64,000 nucleotides of DNA, taken from Allorhizobium borbori (lineage in GTDB: Bacteria; Pseudomonadota; Alphaproteobacteria; Rhizobiales; Rhizobiaceae). The translations under genes were made by a program, and so were the position numbers. Of this stretch, positions 62,101 through 64,000 are shown one piece after another. The stretch is taken from contig NZ_JACIDU010000005.1 in NCBI RefSeq assembly GCF_014196535.1, positions 142,225-206,224 on the forward strand, given 5' to 3'. The notes under the pieces are model-generated. The model did no database searches and had not been told where the DNA came from. It saw only the letters and a list, made by a program, of their open reading frames with translations. Within the stretch, counting starts at the first letter, position 1; the number at the start of each line of letters is the position of its first letter.

Positions 62101-62490
62101 GTCGCCCTGGAGATCCCTGCCCTCTCTGCCAATGCGAAGAGCGTGCTGGAACGCGTCCGCGATGCCATCGACAGAAACGACCTGCACTCTGGGCACGAAT
62201 ATGCGCTTGCCGACAAGATGGTGAAGGCTGAACTGGAAGGTTTCGCGAAGGCGGTCACTGAACGTTTCGGAGAAAGGACCTTCCTGCCCCTGGCTGCGAA
62301 GGATGTCACCGGCGAGGCGTTCCAGCGCGTCACATCAGGCATGAATGCTGCGCAGAAGAGCGAGGTGCAGCAGGCCTGGAACACGATGCGGACGGTCCAG
62401 CAACTGAACGCCCATGAGCGCAGTGTGACGGCACTCAAGCAGGCTGAGACACTGCGTCAGACGAAATCTCAGGGGCTCCCCCTCAGATGA
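59182..62490 (+). CDS. traA: Ti-type relaxase-helicase TraA
   Basis: A 1,102-residue protein. The N-terminal MobA/MobL-type relaxase (1-220) begins MAVPHFSVSIVARGSGRSAV and has the metal-binding histidines in DAPGNPHIHLMTTLR (about 140). A TraI-like SF1 helicase follows: Walker A IGRAGAGKTTMMRAA (about 403), VFVLDEAGMVSSRQM, LVGDHEQLQPIEAG and ATTVHKSQGATVDRV. The C-terminal 300 residues are helical. It nicks oriT, stays bound to the strand and unwinds it for transfer. AAGGAG lies about 12 bases upstream. Its stop overlaps the traF start. Confidence 0.96.
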   Translation: MAVPHFSVSIVARGSGRSAVLSAAYRHCAKMDYEREARTIDYTRKQGLLHEEFVIPTNAPEWLQSLIADRSVSGASEAFWNKVEEFEKRSDAQLAKDVTIALPIELSAEQNIDLVQEFVARHITVQGMVADWVFHDAPGNPHIHLMTTLRPLTEVGFGSKKVAVTGPDGKALRNDSGKIVYELWAGGLENFNAFRDGWFACQNRHLALAGLDIRIDGRSFEKQGIELTPTIHLGVGTKAIERKAVGAEEKAALERLELQEERRAENARRIQRSPEIVLDLITREKSVFDERDVAKILHRYIDDAGLFQSLMARILQNPETLRLDRECLDFTTGVRAPAKYTTRELIRLEAEMASRAIWLSQRSSHGVRQPVLEATFARHERLSDEQKAAIEHVAGDERIAAVIGRAGAGKTTMMRAAREAWEAAGYRVVGGALAGKAAEGLEKEAGIVSRTLSSWELRWNQGRGQLDDKTVFVLDEAGMVSSRQMATFVEAVTKAGAKFVLVGDHEQLQPIEAGAAFRAIADRIGYAELETIYRQREQWMRDASLDLARGNVGKALAAYQSNGKMIGSELKADAVTNLISDWNREYDPAKSTLILAHLRRDVRMLNELARTKLIERGIIEHGSPFKTADGVRSFAAGDQIVFLKNEGAIGVKNGMLGKVVEAAPGRIVAVIGDGEHLRQVTIEQRFYNNVDHGYATTVHKSQGATVDRVKVLASLSLDRHLTYVAMTRHREDVGVYYGHRSFTRAGGLVEILSRRNSKETTLDYAGGSIYRQALRFAEARGLHIVNVARTVARDRLEWTVRQKQKLVDLAGRLAALGARLGFATSTASTVPTAAKEAKPMVAGITTFPKSIDQAVEDKLAADPALKKQWEEVSMRFHHVYAQPEVAFKAANVDAMLRDQSAAEKTIARIANEPETFGALKGKTGLLASRGDKVDRDRALKNVTPLADSISDYLRQRGDAERRNHAEELAVRRQVALEIPALSANAKSVLERVRDAIDRNDLHSGHEYALADKMVKAELEGFAKAVTERFGERTFLPLAAKDVTGEAFQRVTSGMNAAQKSEVQQAWNTMRTVQQLNAHERSVTALKQAETLRQTKSQGLPLR

Positions 62491-63053
62491 AGATGCGTCA
62501 TCGACACAGAGTGCTACGGCGCATGAAACGGCTTATCTGGTTCTATCGGATCTCCAGCGTCAGTCTGTTCGCACTTGGCTTCATCGTCCTGCTTGGAGGA
62601 CAGGGCTTCAGGGTCAATCTCACACCCAGTGAACCGCTGGGCCTCTGGCGGATCGTCAAACCCGATCGTCCGATTCTGGTCGGCGATCTGGTCTTCATTT
62701 GCCCACCAAACACCGACGCGATGCGCAAGGCGCGGGCGCGTGGATATCTGCGTTTCGGCCGATGCGCCGGCCGCGTGGCGCCGCTGATCAAGACGGTTGT
62801 GGCGACATCCGGACAGATGATCGAGATCCATGACGTTGTCCGGGTCGATAGTCGTCCGCTTCCTCACTCGCGCGTTGCGCCGTTGGACGGCAAAGGGCGA
62901 AAGATGGAGCGGTACGACGGGGGTGTCATTCCGCCCGGAACGGTCTTCCTGCATTCCCCGTTTTCGGGATCGTTCGATAGCCGGTATTTTGGTCCTTTGC
63001 CAATGGATGGAATCCTCGGACTGGCGCGAGAGGTCTGGACCTATGCGCCGTGA
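62487..63053 (+). CDS. traF: conjugal transfer signal peptidase-like TraF
   Basis: A 188-residue membrane-anchored S26-family protease that matures the pilin. One N-terminal span (YRISSVSLFALGFIVLLGGQ) is followed by the catalytic Ser region NLTPSEPLGLWRI and the general-base region IKTVVATSGQMIEI (Lys). GVIPPGTVFLHSPFSGSFDS and then RYFGPLPMDGILG close the fold. The start overlaps traA (ATGA), and the stop lies 10 bases inside traB. Confidence 0.93.
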   Translation: MKMRHRHRVLRRMKRLIWFYRISSVSLFALGFIVLLGGQGFRVNLTPSEPLGLWRIVKPDRPILVGDLVFICPPNTDAMRKARARGYLRFGRCAGRVAPLIKTVVATSGQMIEIHDVVRVDSRPLPHSRVAPLDGKGRKMERYDGGVIPPGTVFLHSPFSGSFDSRYFGPLPMDGILGLAREVWTYAP

Positions 63054-64000
63054 TGCCTTCCGAACGGGTGTCCTCGTCGCGCTATCAACGAGTGTTGGGT
63101 GGATCGGCTGGAGCGGTGATGTGCTTCTCTTGCCCGTCGCGGCCACCTTCCCCATGCTTTGGTCCTTGGCACGGACGCGTCTGCAGGCAACGGCGGTCTC
63201 TGCCGCCTACTTCCTCGCTGCATCGCGAGGACTGCCGCAGGGGGTGGCGAACTTCTATTCATCGGATATCTGGCCCGGCCTTTTGCTCTGGCTGGTCGCC
63301 TCCTCCGCCTTCGTGGCGGTCCATTCGGTGCTCTGGTCGGATCGCAAGGGATGGCAAAAGCCGCTCCGTTACCTGGCTGCTTGCGTCGTGATGGCGGTCC
63401 CACCGTTCGGCATTTTGGGATGGGCGCATCCGATCACTGCTGCGGGCGTTTTGTTTCCCTGCTGGGGATGGTGGGGTCTGGGCGCGATGGCAGCCGGCCT
63501 GATCGTCATGACGACGCGTTATCGGCCGGCTGCAGCCTTGGCCATGACGGGCATTTGGCTCTGGTCCGCCGCTCAGTGGACGACACCGAACCTACCCGCA
63601 TCGTGGATCGGTGTCGACCTTGAAATGGGCGCATCGCTCGGGCGTGAAACTGGCCTGCGGCGTCAACGTGACCTGATCGACATTGTTCGCCGTCACCCGC
63701 CGGGCACGACGATCGTATTACCGGAAAGCGCTCTCGGCTTCTGGACGCCGACGGTTAGCCGCACCTGGGAGCGATCTCTCACGGATAAGGGCATCACTGT
63801 CATCGCGGGAGCGGCCGTCATCGACAGCCAAGGCTATGACAATGTGCTCGTGAAAGTGTCGGCTGATGGGAGCGACATTCTCTATCGGGAGAGGATGCCG
63901 GTGCCCGGATCGATGTGGCAGCCATGGCGAGCCTGGGTTGGCGATCAAGGCGGCGCTCGGGCGCATTTCTTCGCCAATCCCGTCGTCCATGTCCGCGACC
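63043..64000 (+). CDS. traB: conjugal transfer protein TraB, cut by window edge
   Basis: The frame opens at the ATG at 63043 and is open to base 64000, giving 319 residues of a protein usually near 400. The first half is hydrophobic with several spans (LPVAATFPMLWSLARTRLQA, PGLLLWLVASSAFVAVHSV). It continues into a nitrilase-like domain (GTTIVLPESALGFWTPTVSR, with the catalytic Glu). It resembles apolipoprotein N-acyltransferase-type enzymes and is needed for full transfer efficiency on Ti plasmids. It overlaps traF, and traH would be expected next. Confidence 0.9.
   Translation, partial: MRRDAFRTGVLVALSTSVGWIGWSGDVLLLPVAATFPMLWSLARTRLQATAVSAAYFLAASRGLPQGVANFYSSDIWPGLLLWLVASSAFVAVHSVLWSDRKGWQKPLRYLAACVVMAVPPFGILGWAHPITAAGVLFPCWGWWGLGAMAAGLIVMTTRYRPAAALAMTGIWLWSAAQWTTPNLPASWIGVDLEMGASLGRETGLRRQRDLIDIVRRHPPGTTIVLPESALGFWTPTVSRTWERSLTDKGITVIAGAAVIDSQGYDNVLVKVSADGSDILYRERMPVPGSMWQPWRAWVGDQGGARAHFFANPVVHVRD

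Noticed and set aside
1-64000. tRNA, rRNA and CRISPR arrays
   Set aside because: Scanning by eye found no cloverleaf with a TTCGAATC-type arm at a plausible place, no rRNA core sequences and no regularly spaced repeats.

Overview
The window looks like part of a conjugative plasmid, or a plasmid-derived integrative element, from a Rhizobiales alphaproteobacterium of the Agrobacterium/Rhizobium/Ochrobactrum kind. The right end shows this most clearly. It carries the Ti-plasmid-type transfer block in its usual divergent layout, traG-traD-traC (minus) / oriT / traA-traF-traB (plus), with an oriT core that resembles the pTi nick region. The DUF736, DUF1419, DUF7007, ArdC, ParB-like and methylase-helicase genes of the middle section are standard cargo of such plasmids. 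No replication (repABC) or trb mating-pair genes lie in the window.

Layout. (1) 1-7.2 kb: a five-gene minus-strand envelope operon (DsbA-like, PpiC-type isomerase, YafK-like L,D-transpeptidase, EptA-type phosphoethanolamine transferase, second L,D-transpeptidase running off the left edge). Beside it lie a small membrane protein, a degenerate PCuAC-like protein and a MepK/DUF882 murein hydrolase. (2) 7.4-10.8 kb: a metal-resistance operon (Zn/Cd/Pb-type P1B ATPase, a 46-residue membrane peptide, LspA) behind a MerR-type operator. (3) 10.8-13.3 kb: an IS3-family element and a decayed IS6-family element. (4) 13.3-25.3 kb: thirteen consecutive minus-strand genes that look like a metal or metallophore import system. 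They comprise two DUF2946-like proteins, a Crp/Fnr regulator, a PepSY membrane protein, SCO1, cytochrome c, a TonB receptor, two exported DJ-1/PfpI proteins, a PCuAC copper chaperone and a FecBCD-type ABC importer. (5) 25.8-31.4 kb: an ISNCY element and a first RIT (recombinase-in-trio) element. (6) 31.6-53.4 kb: plasmid backbone and cargo genes (toprim/DUF3991, DUF1419, a 1,696-residue N6-methylase-helicase, ParB-like, DUF7007, small proteins, DUF736, nuclease, WGR). Here an ardC antirestriction gene is interrupted twice, by a group II intron and by a second, different RIT element in the opposite orientation. (7) 53.7-56.4 kb: a divergent DUF2000/AraC pair and an IS110 element. (8) 56.5-64 kb: the tra region.

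How it fits together. The transfer genes would move the element. The ArdC, methylase and ParB-like genes are the type that help a plasmid establish itself in a new host. The accessory load is about metals and the cell envelope: metal efflux (P-type ATPase), probable copper or metallophore uptake and copper delivery towards cytochrome oxidase (TonB receptor, PCuAC, SCO), and envelope remodelling (lipid A, murein cross-linking, disulfide and proline folding helpers). The most novel candidate is the 13.3-25.3 kb block. Its two exported isonitrile-hydratase-like DJ-1 proteins suggest an untested route for releasing copper from isonitrile-type chalkophores in the periplasm. All functions are inferred from sequence reading alone; no database search was run.
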